From contig CAZXIN010000021.1 of NCBI GenBank assembly GCA_964640795.1, forward strand, positions 1 to 64,000: 64,000 bases of DNA. The letters are read 5' to 3'. Positions 26,348 to 35,912 of this stretch are shown here, piece after piece. The position numbers and the translations under genes are program-made. This DNA comes from M269 sp964640795 (lineage in GTDB: Bacteria > Pseudomonadota > Gammaproteobacteria > Enterobacterales > Alteromonadaceae). Below the pieces are notes generated by a model. The model made no database searches and was not told where the DNA came from. It saw nothing but the letters and a program-made list of their open reading frames with translations. Position 1 is the first letter of the stretch, and every line of letters starts with the position of its first letter.

Positions 26348-29164
26348 TTAGAAGCTGTAACTTAGTCCTGCAAAGTATTGTCTACCGAAGAATTGCACGG
26401 TGCCTGTTTGAGCTGGCGTGCCAAAGAAAGTGGCAACTGACTCATCGGTTAAGTTGTTGCCTTGAATTAGCAATGTTAACCCTTTGAGTGAGCTTTCATC
26501 GGAGAAATCATAAGAAGCTTGGAAATCGACAATAAACTCTTCATCCGTAAAGGGTAGCTGTTGATTGATGCCTGTTTGCGGTGAGATAAAATCATCTCTG
26601 TAGCGCGTTGATATACGCGCACCAAAGCCATTGTGTTCATAATAAAGCGTTGTATTGACAACATTCTCTGACAAGCCTGGCAGCGGCAATTCAATCGCTG
26701 TACCGCTGTTTGCAGCCACAAAATCAATCTGACTTTCTGTGTAAGAATAGTTCGCCACCAAACCGAAGCGATCAAAAGGTGCTGGCAAGAAGTCGAAGCT
26801 TTGGTTGTAACCTAACTCTATCCCTCTAACAAAGCCGCCTTGTCCATTGACTGGACCAGTAAAGCTACCAATAAATGATGCTTGTGACTGTTCAAACTCA
26901 AGTTGATCTTGTGGCGTTAAGAAATCGAGTACGTTCCCTTCCGCGAAGTTAAAGTTGTCATTTGTTTCGGTAACAATGAAAGTATCTAAGTCTTTGTAGA
27001 AGCCTGCTATCGTAATAATACCCCCATTTTTAGTATAACGTTCCCAGGCTAAGTCGATACTATCGGCTAAGAAAGGCTCAAGTACCGGGTTACCTTGCCC
27101 ACCACCGGTTAAGCGATTTTGTGACACATCAAAAGAGACATTAAACCCACCCGCTAATTGATTGATCGGCGGGCGAGATAGTGCTCTGGACAAGCCGAAG
27201 CGAATCTGGTCTTGTTCAGTAATCTTAAAGACTAAATTAAGTGACGGTAGAACCTCGGTATACTCAACTCCTGACGGTGTAGTGATTTCCAGATTATTTG
27301 ATAACTGTTCTGTTTTGACATAACGCACACCGACATTACCAGTAATAGGTACGTCACCGAGTGCAGTATCCAAATTAAGTTGTACGAAAGCAGCTTCTGT
27401 CTCTTCTGATAAAACGAAACTCTCGGTACGGGTAAATGCCTGATCTTGATTGGTCACTATGGGCGCGCCTATGGATTGCTCTGCCAAAGCACGCGGGTCG
27501 TTGATAGCAGTAAAGCAGGGGAAACCGTTCGCAGCAAACTCGCCAGAAAAGCACTGAATTGATGAGTTGGAATCATCCAATGCGACAGGAGGTAAGGATA
27601 AAGCAAACTGAAAGAAACCAGAATCACTACCAAAATCTGCGGATGTTCGGAATTGGTCAGCTTCTCTATCGGAATAGCGCACACCTACTTGAACCGATGA
27701 GATAAAGTCACTGTTATCGAATCTGTATTCCGCATCTGTCGCCACAGCAAATAGCTCGTCGGTATTGGTGAAAGGGAAAGCACCAAATCGGCTTAAGAAT
27801 AAGTTGCTGCGGTCACTCAAGTCTTGACCAATACTCACTGTGGGTATGTTTGTACCATTGAATAGGATGCTTGCAGAAACGTCGTCAGACAGCACAGGGG
27901 TATTAGGTAAATTGTTCCCACAACAAGGGTTACCCGGTTCACCACCATCAAGACTATCTAAAATCAATGCTGAGCTGACTTCGTTAGAGAAGAAGCTGTC
28001 TGCTTCTGAATAAGTGAAGTCTGTTGTAAAAGTCCAGTTGTTGTGTACGTACTCAATTTTAGTACCGATAGACAGCAGCTCGTCTTCATCAAAGTTGTTA
28101 TCGTTATTGTTTTGTATGGTTAGTCCGAATCCGCCGCCTGCTGTTGGAGCCCCTGTATTTCTTGAGAATTGGCCACCGACAACGGCGTTATTTACGACAA
28201 CAGGGTTTTCAACGATTGTATTGCCAGTCGTAATTTCTTGTGGGCCGGTAACGCGAATACCACGTTGGAATGTTTCCGAAGTGAAGTTTGAGTAGTAAGC
28301 ATCAAAATCAATGTTGAGCTTATCGTTCGGGCGATATTGTAGGGCAACAAAGAATCCATCTCGCTCATCTGTACCACCGGCTTCTTCTAGCTCAAAGCCA
28401 AAACTGACTGCATCGTTGACACCGTCAGCGTTAAAATCGGCTGAAGGTTGCTGATAGTCGAACCCAACAAAGCGAGTTGAGACGTCAGGCTGGTCTAGTC
28501 TTGCATAGCCAAATGCTATGCCTAGCTTGTCTTCAATGAGTTGATCCACATAAGAAAAGCTAAAGCGGTAGCCTGTATCGTCGGCGTCAAAAATTTCATC
28601 TGCACGGTCATTAAAGCTACCTCGCAAATTAACATTAAATGAGCGTTTTTCTTGCTCTAGTGGGCGAACAGTATTGAGGTTAACTGTCCCGGCTAAGCCT
28701 CCTTCTACTAAGGATGCTTTCGGTGTTTTATACACTTCGACAGAGGTTACTAGTTCTGATGGAAACTGTTCGAACTCTACTGAGCGGTTACCGTTAGGCG
28801 TGACTTGCTCTCGACCATTCAGGGTCGCGAACGTTAGCTGTTGCGACAATCCCCTAACGTTGATAGCGCTAGATTGACCACTGGTACGTTGCGAGGTGAT
28901 ACCCGGTAAACGTGCAAGAGCTTCTGCGACAGAAATATCCGGCAAGCGCCCCAAATCTTCTGCTGAAATTGCTTCGACAAAAGTGTCTGAATAACGCTTA
29001 GTGTTGATTGCTGCTTCTAAGCTTTGCTTAAACCCTTTTACTTCAATAACCTCTAGTTCATTTTCATTCTCAGTTTCTTGCTCGTTTTCTTGAGCAAAGC
29101 TCGAGTATGACAGTGACATTGTGATGAACGCCAATGTGATGGGGTTAAGCCTGTAATTATTCAT
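26348..29164 (-). CDS. TonB-dependent receptor, probable maltodextrin/starch importer
   Basis: A 938-residue outer-membrane receptor with a signal peptide (to about residue 24, SSFAQ). A TonB-box-like segment (ELEVIEVKGF) precedes the plug domain (DLGRLPDISVAEALARLPGIT, NVRGLS, GLAGTVNLNTVRPL). The large barrel ends in the terminal aromatic YSF. The plug start GFKQSLEAA and IN-TKR is typical of the carbohydrate receptors of marine Alteromonadales and Caulobacter MalA. It sits in the GH13/MFS/LacI regulon with operator site 2 upstream. It brings oligosaccharides across the outer membrane with TonB/ExbBD energy. Confidence 0.93.
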   Translation of the reverse strand: MNNYRLNPITLAFITMSLSYSSFAQENEQETENENELEVIEVKGFKQSLEAAINTKRYSDTFVEAISAEDLGRLPDISVAEALARLPGITSQRTSGQSSAINVRGLSQQLTFATLNGREQVTPNGNRSVEFEQFPSELVTSVEVYKTPKASLVEGGLAGTVNLNTVRPLEQEKRSFNVNLRGSFNDRADEIFDADDTGYRFSFSYVDQLIEDKLGIAFGYARLDQPDVSTRFVGFDYQQPSADFNADGVNDAVSFGFELEEAGGTDERDGFFVALQYRPNDKLNIDFDAYYSNFTSETFQRGIRVTGPQEITTGNTIVENPVVVNNAVVGGQFSRNTGAPTAGGGFGLTIQNNNDNNFDEDELLSIGTKIEYVHNNWTFTTDFTYSEADSFFSNEVSSALILDSLDGGEPGNPCCGNNLPNTPVLSDDVSASILFNGTNIPTVSIGQDLSDRSNLFLSRFGAFPFTNTDELFAVATDAEYRFDNSDFISSVQVGVRYSDREADQFRTSADFGSDSGFFQFALSLPPVALDDSNSSIQCFSGEFAANGFPCFTAINDPRALAEQSIGAPIVTNQDQAFTRTESFVLSEETEAAFVQLNLDTALGDVPITGNVGVRYVKTEQLSNNLEITTPSGVEYTEVLPSLNLVFKITEQDQIRFGLSRALSRPPINQLAGGFNVSFDVSQNRLTGGGQGNPVLEPFLADSIDLAWERYTKNGGIITIAGFYKDLDTFIVTETNDNFNFAEGNVLDFLTPQDQLEFEQSQASFIGSFTGPVNGQGGFVRGIELGYNQSFDFLPAPFDRFGLVANYSYTESQIDFVAANSGTAIELPLPGLSENVVNTTLYYEHNGFGARISTRYRDDFISPQTGINQQLPFTDEEFIVDFQASYDFSDESSLKGLTLLIQGNNLTDESVATFFGTPAQTGTVQFFGRQYFAGLSYSF

Positions 29165-29272
29165 ATTTTTTATCCAGCTTGTCAGTATTAAAAGGTAATG
29201 TAAATTTCATTAAATAAATGTTAATTCGCATGACTTAAGTCTATACAAACCCCCTTTGACTTTTATAGAGCT

Positions 29273-29286
29273 TGCATACGTATTCA
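29273..29286. promoter_or_regulatory. LacI-family operator, site 2
   Basis: TGCATACGTATTCA in the 290-bp gap between the divergent TonB-receptor gene (start 29164) and the LacI gene (start 29455). It could control both, including repressor autoregulation. It lies about 110 bp upstream of the receptor start. Confidence 0.88.
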
Positions 29287-29454
29287 ACTCAATGAATGGC
29301 ATATCTTTAGGAATTTCAGGGGTATTCGATGCAATTTGGCGGGATTTTATGCACTACTTTCAATATTATTGCTAAGTGTTGTGGCATAGTATAAAGAGAT
29401 AGTTTGGACGATGCCCCTTTTTCAAAGTGACATTAACTTGAGAACCCGATCAGA

Positions 29455-30471
29455 ATGAAAAGTGCAGTAACCTCTTTTGACATAGCGTACAAAGCAGGCG
29501 TCTCTCAGTCGACTGTTTCTCGAGCGTTAAGTGATAGTCCCTTAGTTAATCAAAAGACACGAGATCGTATTAAACAAATTGCATCAGACCTGAATTATAA
29601 AGTAGATAAAAACGCCAGTAATTTGCGTAAGCAGCAGAGTAAAACGTTGGCGCTGTTGTTTTTTGAAGACCCAACGTCTGATGACTCATCCATTAACCCA
29701 TTTTTTATTAGTATGCTGGGTAGCATTACTAAAGCGACTGCGGCACAAGGTTACGACCTACTGGTGTCATTTCAAAACTTAAAAGACGATTGGCATGCTT
29801 TATACGAAGACAGTCATAAAGCAGATGGCTTGATTCTATTAGGTTACGGCAGCTATACCGACTATGAACATAAATTATCGCAACTAGAGAGCCAACAAAC
29901 GCATTTCTTGCGCTGGGGGGCTCCCGATGTGAATCACCCTGGTGTATCTATCGGCTCGGACAATGTATTGGGTGGGTATCAAGTAACGCAGCACTTGCTT
30001 AGTAAAGGCTATAGAAAGTTTGCGTTTGTAGGGGATGTGAACCCGGCTGCACCAGAGTTAAAGGCAAGGTTTGATGGTTACTCGCAAGCATTGCAAGAGA
30101 AGGGCTTAGATCCAAACTCTATGCTACAAGTTGATGCTATTTCGACGGAACTTGAAGGTTACAATGCAACTTGTCGTATTTTAGATAACAAGCAGCCAGA
30201 AGCCATTGTTTGTGCTTCTGACCTTATGGCTATAGGCGCGATACGCGCGATAAGAGCTAAAGGACTCAAAGTACCTGATGATATTGCGGTTGTTGGTTAC
30301 GATAACATTCCTGTCAGTGCTTTTTCGACACCGCCTTTAACAACAGTTCAACAGAACACTCTGTTAGCCGGGAAGCTTTTGGTCGAAAACTTATTGAAAC
30401 TCATCAATAAAGAATCGGTTTCTGACATCTTAATGCCACCAGAGCTCATTGTTCGAGAGTCTTGTGGGTAA
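29455..30471 (+). CDS. LacI-family repressor of the starch/maltodextrin locus
   Basis: A 338-residue regulator. Residues about 5-55 form the LacI helix-turn-helix and hinge (DIAYKAGVSQSTVSRALSD, YKVDKNASNLR). The rest is a periplasmic-binding-protein-like ligand domain (DGLILLGYGS, SIGSDNVLGGYQ, KFAFVGD, AIVCASDLMAIGA, VVGYDNIPVSAF, LTTVQQN). It lies between the TonB receptor and the MFS gene and is surrounded by four copies of TGCATACGTATTCA. It should repress GH13, receptor and carrier genes until maltose or a related sugar binds. A MalR-type assignment is reasonable but rests on context. Confidence 0.9.
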   Translation: MKSAVTSFDIAYKAGVSQSTVSRALSDSPLVNQKTRDRIKQIASDLNYKVDKNASNLRKQQSKTLALLFFEDPTSDDSSINPFFISMLGSITKATAAQGYDLLVSFQNLKDDWHALYEDSHKADGLILLGYGSYTDYEHKLSQLESQQTHFLRWGAPDVNHPGVSIGSDNVLGGYQVTQHLLSKGYRKFAFVGDVNPAAPELKARFDGYSQALQEKGLDPNSMLQVDAISTELEGYNATCRILDNKQPEAIVCASDLMAIGAIRAIRAKGLKVPDDIAVVGYDNIPVSAFSTPPLTTVQQNTLLAGKLLVENLLKLINKESVSDILMPPELIVRESCG

Positions 30472-30479
30472 TCACCGTC

Positions 30480-31943
30480 TTATACTGCGTCTGCGTTAGT
30501 TTCTTTAACAAAGAAAACACTGATTGCCGCTAACACCATACTGATACCTGCTAGCACGATAATATAAGTCGCCTGATTATCGAAAAGGTACTTCACCATA
30601 AAGCCTGTGGCGATGCCTGACACGATTTGCGGTGCCGCGATAGTGAAATTAAAGATCCCCATATAAACGCCAGTTTTATCTGCTGGTAGAACACCAGAGA
30701 GGATCGCATAAGGCATGGCTAAAATAGCAGCCCAAGCAATACCAATGCCCACCATCGGCAGAACAAGCTTAACGGCTCCTGCCGGTACCGTAATTTGGGT
30801 GATGAGTAGATCAACGTTCATTATGGTTAGGTCTTGAAAAAAGAGGAAGCTGATGTAGCTCACACCGCCTAACAGCAATGAACCGGCGTAGACAGTTTTG
30901 CGGCCTAGCGTATTAGCTAATTTAGCTAAGAATATGGAAAAAACTGCAGCGAAGAGTGAGTAGGCAGCAAATAGAATGCCTACCCAATCTCCCGCAGCGC
31001 CCATATCGGCACTGACTTGTGCAGGAATAACATTGTTAACGGAGGCCAGGTATTCGCTGTCGTACCACTTTAGCTCAACCCCCCAAATGTGCTGAGTGAT
31101 GGCAGGTGTGGTGTAGACCCACATAATGAACAGTGCAAACCAAGAGAAAAACTGAACTACGGCCAGTTGCTTCATTGTTCTTGGCATATTGATCAGCAGA
31201 TGAAAGAACGCGTTAAGCTTTTCACCTACATTTTTTTCAGGGGCACGTTGGGCTTCAGTCTCGTTGGTTTTTAAGCCTTTATAGGCATAGAAATCGTTAG
31301 GGGCGTATTCCTTTGTTCTCAGTGCTGTCCAAAGGACAGAGCCTAGCAAGACAGTGGCACCAATATAAAAAGCCCAAACCACGGACTCCGCGACTGTCCC
31401 TTTTTGTGCGGTATTGTCTAGCCCGATGATATTAGTGAGTAGGAAAGGCAAAATGGAGCCAATGACAGCACCGATATTAAGCAGTACTGACTGTATCGAA
31501 TAACCTATGTTGCGCTGGCTTGCAGGCACCATATCCGAGACCATAGAACGAAACGGTTGGAAGCATACATTAAAGGATGCATCCATCAAGGCAACCATAA
31601 ACACACCGAAAATCATTGGGGCCATAAAGGCAACAAACAGGGGCGCGTTGGGCAATAACAACATACCAATGACCGCAGCTATAGAGCCTGCTAAAATAAA
31701 GGGCTTTCTACGACCGAAGCGATTCCATGTTTTGTCGGATGCGGCACCAACTAAAGGTTGCACAATCAACCCCATAATAGGGGCAACAAGCCAGAATAGA
31801 GAGAGAGAATGCAGGTCTGCACCGAGGTCGCTTAAGATACGACTCACGTTAGCGTTTTGTAACGCAAACCCAAATTGGACGCCTAAGAAGCCGAAGCTGA
31901 GATTCCAGATTTGAAAAAAACTAAGTTTTGGTTGCTGACGCAT
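30480..31943 (-). CDS. MFS sugar transporter, probable maltose/maltodextrin carrier
   Basis: A 487-residue membrane protein with about 12 hydrophobic helices. The loop after helix 2 has PLVGAASDKTWNRFGRRKPFILAG, which is split here between the MFS D-x-x-G-R-R-x-P signature and the SLC45/GPH-type sugar carriers. It is convergent with the LacI gene (nine-base gap). Operator site 3 lies about 100 bp upstream. It should import disaccharide or short maltodextrin with a cation for the cytoplasmic alpha-glucosidase. Confidence 0.9.
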   Translation of the reverse strand: MRQQPKLSFFQIWNLSFGFLGVQFGFALQNANVSRILSDLGADLHSLSLFWLVAPIMGLIVQPLVGAASDKTWNRFGRRKPFILAGSIAAVIGMLLLPNAPLFVAFMAPMIFGVFMVALMDASFNVCFQPFRSMVSDMVPASQRNIGYSIQSVLLNIGAVIGSILPFLLTNIIGLDNTAQKGTVAESVVWAFYIGATVLLGSVLWTALRTKEYAPNDFYAYKGLKTNETEAQRAPEKNVGEKLNAFFHLLINMPRTMKQLAVVQFFSWFALFIMWVYTTPAITQHIWGVELKWYDSEYLASVNNVIPAQVSADMGAAGDWVGILFAAYSLFAAVFSIFLAKLANTLGRKTVYAGSLLLGGVSYISFLFFQDLTIMNVDLLITQITVPAGAVKLVLPMVGIGIAWAAILAMPYAILSGVLPADKTGVYMGIFNFTIAAPQIVSGIATGFMVKYLFDNQATYIIVLAGISMVLAAISVFFVKETNADAV

Positions 31944-32042
31944 ACACGGACTCTTTTTAATTATTATGTTATCCCAACGCCTTCTGAATGGCGGTGGGTA
32001 TTTATCGATTGTAACCTTGGCTTGCTGACGACACTATCAAAC

Positions 32043-32056
32043 TGCATACGTATTCA
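32043..32056. promoter_or_regulatory. LacI-family operator, site 3
   Basis: TGCATACGTATTCA, identical to site 2, about 100 bp before the MFS carrier start on the minus strand and just downstream of the third GH13 gene. The position fits control of the carrier promoter. Confidence 0.88.
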
Positions 32057-32084
32057 TATCGTATCGATGTGATAATAAGGTGAT

Positions 32085-34025
32085 TCAACGAACATTTGTC
32101 AGCTCTAACACAACTGAATCATAGGGTTTTAACTCTAGACGAACGATATAGTCAGTCCCTTGTTTTTGTAGTGTATTGGTTTGCTCTGTGAGTAAATCGT
32201 TGAGCTGAATTTGACCGTTGTTGTCAATGAAATTGGCTAGGCCATCGCTGACTTTAAGTTTCAATGTATAAGCCTGTGGCTCAGATGAAAAGTTAGCTGC
32301 TACGATCAATGCATGCTCTGTCGAGTTACGCATAAAAGCAAACTGGGCTTCCATATCTCTATTGCTTGGTTTTGATTCAAGGGGATGTAATTGGAGGTAT
32401 TCCCCTTGCATGGCTGGGTGATGAGCTGAGACATTCATTACTCTTGTATAGTAACGTCTTAAGGCTTGCTCCCTGTCAGTGAGCCTTCCACCATCAAAGT
32501 GGCCGTTGTTCATCCACCGTTGGTGTGCCGGTACGCCAATATAGTCAAATATGCTGGTGCGTGATGGATCACCGAATCCCGCAGCTTCACTGCCGTCTTC
32601 ACCGACCTCTTGACCAAAATATAATAATGTTGGTGATTGGCTTATCAGGGCAGAAACAACCAAAGCTGGTTTAGCGATATCTGCGTCTCCGACAAATTCA
32701 GGGCTAGCGATGCGTTGCTCGTCGTGGTTTTCTAAAAAATGTAAAAGATGACGCTGGATGTCAGCGAATTGTTGCTGAATATCATCCAGAATTTGTGTAC
32801 TAGTACGACCTTGCATAACCGCTTTGAGGCTGTCGTAAAAGTCTACCTTATCGTAGAGATAATCCATTTTACCCAGATGAATATAGTCGCGATAAAGGCT
32901 TGGGTTATATACTTCTGCCAGTAATAGAAAGTCGTCACGCTTATGTTTGATAGAAGAGTTTAAGAAAGACCAAAACTCGACAGGTACAAGTTCGGCCATA
33001 TCGAACCTAAAGCCGTCGACACCTTTTTCCATCCAAAAATGCACAATGGCTTCCATCTTATACCAAGAGTCAGGTAAATCAGCTTGGCGCTGCCAGAATT
33101 CGTAATGTTGTTGCCAAGGTTTCGCACGAAAACCGTTATCTAATTTGGGGAAGTCATACTCTCCATTAGGACGAACACCGTAATTGACTCTAACTGTTTC
33201 GTACCAGTCATCGGCACTAGGTTTGGCTTCTCGTGAGCCGTTCCCCGTCCATTTTGCGGGAGCTTCAGTAAAGCGGTTATCACTCAATGTATGAGGCTGA
33301 CCACCCAATGGCAATTTAGCAGGGTTTAAACTGGGAACACTGAAGGCTTGCCCCTCAACATAATAAAAGTTGTTATGCTTATGATAAGTGACTTTTGTGT
33401 TGTCGTGGACGCCAAAGTCTTCCTGTCCTTCTGGTAAGTTAGTTGATTGGTAGTGACGAGCGACATGATTGGGCACAATATCGATAATCGCTTTCATGTT
33501 GTGTTTATGAGTGCGAGCAATGAGGTCTTCGAATTCCTGCATTCTGTTCGCAGGATTGGCGGCTAAATCAGGGTTAACGTTGTAGTAGTCTTTGATCGCA
33601 TAGGGAGAGCCTGCTCGGCCCTTGACCACGTCAGGATCATCATCGCTGATACCATAAGCTGAATAGTCGTTGACCAGAGCATGATGTAAAACCCCTGTGT
33701 ACCAAACATATGACGTACCTAACTCGTAGATACCTGCCAATGCCTCGTCAGTAAAGTCGTCGAATTTGCCTACGCCGTTTTGTTCAATTGTGCCCCAAGG
33801 GACGTTGTTGGTCTCTTGATTGCCAAATAAACGTGTAAATACCTGATAAATAACTGGCTTGCCTTGCCCTTGGGCATAATGCGTTCTTTCTGATTTAACT
33901 GACTGAGGTGTGCTGGCAAGTTCTTGGGTAGAGGGTGGAGAGCAACCTTCCATTGCTGTGATCATCATTGTTGCCAATAGGATCTTTCGATAACCATTAA
34001 AAAAGCCAACATGACTAAATCGCAT
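32085..34025 (-). CDS. Alpha-amylase-family lipoprotein, GH13
   Basis: The frame is open to 34109, but that start would place operator site 4 inside the coding region. ATG at 34025 has an AGG at good spacing and starts a lipoprotein signal (lipobox AMEGC, cysteine at about 28). The 646-residue product has IDIVPNHVA, GVDGFRFDMAE (nucleophile at about D342), LLLAEVYN (acid/base at about E371) and LENHDEQR (about D435). It should degrade starch or maltodextrin at the cell envelope. The long insert between regions I and II is shared with some GH13 amylases. It is transcribed under operator site 4. Confidence 0.88.
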   Translation of the reverse strand: MRFSHVGFFNGYRKILLATMMITAMEGCSPPSTQELASTPQSVKSERTHYAQGQGKPVIYQVFTRLFGNQETNNVPWGTIEQNGVGKFDDFTDEALAGIYELGTSYVWYTGVLHHALVNDYSAYGISDDDPDVVKGRAGSPYAIKDYYNVNPDLAANPANRMQEFEDLIARTHKHNMKAIIDIVPNHVARHYQSTNLPEGQEDFGVHDNTKVTYHKHNNFYYVEGQAFSVPSLNPAKLPLGGQPHTLSDNRFTEAPAKWTGNGSREAKPSADDWYETVRVNYGVRPNGEYDFPKLDNGFRAKPWQQHYEFWQRQADLPDSWYKMEAIVHFWMEKGVDGFRFDMAELVPVEFWSFLNSSIKHKRDDFLLLAEVYNPSLYRDYIHLGKMDYLYDKVDFYDSLKAVMQGRTSTQILDDIQQQFADIQRHLLHFLENHDEQRIASPEFVGDADIAKPALVVSALISQSPTLLYFGQEVGEDGSEAAGFGDPSRTSIFDYIGVPAHQRWMNNGHFDGGRLTDREQALRRYYTRVMNVSAHHPAMQGEYLQLHPLESKPSNRDMEAQFAFMRNSTEHALIVAANFSSEPQAYTLKLKVSDGLANFIDNNGQIQLNDLLTEQTNTLQKQGTDYIVRLELKPYDSVVLELTNVR

Positions 34026-34087
34026 AGAAAACCTGAAACTGATTCGTTGAAGTCTCAGGTTACAGTGAATTAATGATAGGACACAAT

Positions 34088-34101
34088 TCCATACGTATTC
34101 A
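34088..34101. promoter_or_regulatory. LacI-family operator, site 4
   Basis: TCCATACGTATTCA, differing from sites 2 and 3 at two positions but keeping the ATACGTAT core (34091-34098). It lies 63 bp before the re-assigned start of the third GH13 gene. It supports the start at 34025. Confidence 0.82.
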
Positions 34102-34120
34102 TTGACCAAGCTAGGGGGAG

Positions 34121-34241
34121 GACTAGAGTGTTTTGCTCTTCGTTGTTTACTTTTGGCTTATATTTATAGGCCTACCAGTGTGCTTCGTAATCAAAAAGCC
34201 TTTGTTTAAAACAAAATCTATACCGCAAAAATCAACACGAT
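34121..34241. repeat. Dispersed intergenic repeat, copy C
   Basis: The third copy of the element at 1525-1632 and 6274-6395. Its head reads ACTAGAGTGTTTTGCTCTTCG, with the palindrome decayed (GAG...CTC kept). The middle is TTTATATTTATAGGCCT and CAATCAAAAAGCCTTT, and the end is CTATACCGCAAAAATCAACACGA. It abuts the LysR stop codon at 34242. A head-only fragment (CTAGAGCGTGTTGCTC) occurs at about 35211-35226. Confidence 0.68.
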
Positions 34242-35129
34242 CTAAGCTTTGGCTAGATCAATCAACGCTTTTAAGCGGTTGGGCATATGTCGTTTACTTA
34301 AATAGTTAATAGTGTATCGGTGCGTAGTGGGCATGTGTTCTTCAAGCACAGGGATAAGTTTGCCTTGTTTGATCATTTCTTGTCCGAAATCTCGGTAGGT
34401 GTATATCAACCCTAATCCGGCGGCTGCATAGTGCGTTAGGTTAATCAGGTCGTTGACGACAATTTTGGTTTTGGGTTTTACAGAGTATTCGCCATTCTCT
34501 CCAGCAAAATTCCACTTAACAAGGGTATCGCGATCGCCGAACGCATAATATATTCCGTCATGGGAAGTAATATCACTGGGTACTTTTGGTATCCCCATGC
34601 GTGCCAGATACAGAGGTGATGCTAATACAGACATGGATATTTTAGGGCCAACAGGCACAGCATAAGTGTCGGGTTCCAGTAACGAATAAGCACGCACTGT
34701 CGCGTCAATACCTGATGTCACTAAGTCCACTTTATGGGCGTCGTAAATAAGTTCCAAATCGACATTAGGGTAGCGATTTGCGTACGCTATCATCAGTTTA
34801 TTTAAAAAGAGCGGACCGCAACTGGGAGGAGCACTTAATCGTAGCTTGCCCGCTATTTCCGTGTGATTGTCATTCACATCGCGAACGGCACTTTCTAAAT
34901 CAGCGATAGCCGGTAAGCTTCGCCTAAATAGTGACTCGCCGTCATGCGTTAACGCTATTTTACGCGTGGTACGCTCGAATAATCGTATGTTGAGCTTATC
35001 TTCTAAGCGTTTAATTGACTCACTGATAGACCCCGCACTCATTTGTAGTTTATGCGAAGCGGCGCGAAAACCTCCTTGCTTTGCGACTTCCACAAAAACA
35101 GAGAGTTCATTTAGGTAGTCTTGTTTCAT
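34242..35129 (-). CDS. LysR-family transcriptional regulator
   Basis: A 295-residue regulator. The N-terminal winged helix-turn-helix is AKQGGFRAASHKLQMSAGSISESIKRLEDKLNIRLFERTTRK, split here by motif, and is followed by a linker helix and the two-lobed effector domain. It is divergent from the GST gene at 35246, so the 116-bp gap probably carries its operator and the GST promoter. The target may be the GST and the reductase fusion downstream. The effector is unknown. Confidence 0.9.
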   Translation of the reverse strand: MKQDYLNELSVFVEVAKQGGFRAASHKLQMSAGSISESIKRLEDKLNIRLFERTTRKIALTHDGESLFRRSLPAIADLESAVRDVNDNHTEIAGKLRLSAPPSCGPLFLNKLMIAYANRYPNVDLELIYDAHKVDLVTSGIDATVRAYSLLEPDTYAVPVGPKISMSVLASPLYLARMGIPKVPSDITSHDGIYYAFGDRDTLVKWNFAGENGEYSVKPKTKIVVNDLINLTHYAAAGLGLIYTYRDFGQEMIKQGKLIPVLEEHMPTTHRYTINYLSKRHMPNRLKALIDLAKA

Positions 35130-35245
35130 TGTTCCGTATTTCGATCGCTGTGATTATTTAGTGCCTGTTATCATGTGTAATAGCATGATTTATAGTGAGG
35201 CTCAACTAGAGCGTGTTGCTCCCACTACTAAATAGGATAAATAAA

Positions 35246-35857
35246 ATGAAGTTATATAATTTCCCCCTCTCTGGACATGCTCACCGTGCAAGGGCTATGT
35301 TGAAGCTATTAGGTCTGGACTTTGAAACCAAGAATATGGATCTGATGAACGGTGAACACAAAGAGCCGGCGTTTTTAGCGATTAATCCGTTAGGTCAAGT
35401 ACCTGTGCTAGCAGATGGTGATGTTGTGTTAAGAGATTCTACGGCTATCTTAACTTACTTAGCGTTGAAATATGACAAATCAAGAACTTGGTTACCAGCA
35501 GATCCTGCCGTGGCCGCAGAGGTTCAAGCGTGGTTGTCTGTCAGTGTTCATGAAGTTTTCAATGGTCCTTGTGTCGCTAGAATAACGAAATTGTTTGGCT
35601 TTGATGGCGATCTCGATAAAGCTATTGAGAAGTCGCATGCCGTGTTTAAGCATTTGTTTGAACCGCACTTAGCCAAACAAGATTGGCTAGTCGGTCATAC
35701 ACCTACCATTGCCGATATAGCCAACTATAGTTATATAGCAAGAGTTAGCGAGGGTGATGTGAGCTTAGACAATTATCCTAATATTCGAGCATGGATAGAG
35801 CGCATTGAAGGTATTCAGGGGTTTGAACCTATGCCTCACGCTGCCGATTTTGGTTGA
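35246..35857 (+). CDS. Glutathione S-transferase
   Basis: ATG at 35246 has AGGAT upstream and is chosen over the earlier 35213. The 203-residue product starts with the thioredoxin-like half MKLYNFPLSGHAHRARAML, then NPLGQVPVLADGD and LRDSTAILTYLALKYD. The C-terminal helical half has DWLVGHTPTIADIANYSYIA, the N-capping box of GSTs. It should use glutathione on electrophiles. It is 55 bp upstream of the flavin reductase fusion and divergent from LysR, which together look like a xenobiotic-response unit. Confidence 0.92.
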   Translation: MKLYNFPLSGHAHRARAMLKLLGLDFETKNMDLMNGEHKEPAFLAINPLGQVPVLADGDVVLRDSTAILTYLALKYDKSRTWLPADPAVAAEVQAWLSVSVHEVFNGPCVARITKLFGFDGDLDKAIEKSHAVFKHLFEPHLAKQDWLVGHTPTIADIANYSYIARVSEGDVSLDNYPNIRAWIERIEGIQGFEPMPHAADFG

Positions 35858-35912
35858 TTTTTGGCTTCATAATGATAGTAAAGAAAAGTAAATGAGCACC
35901 GAGGAGTGACCT

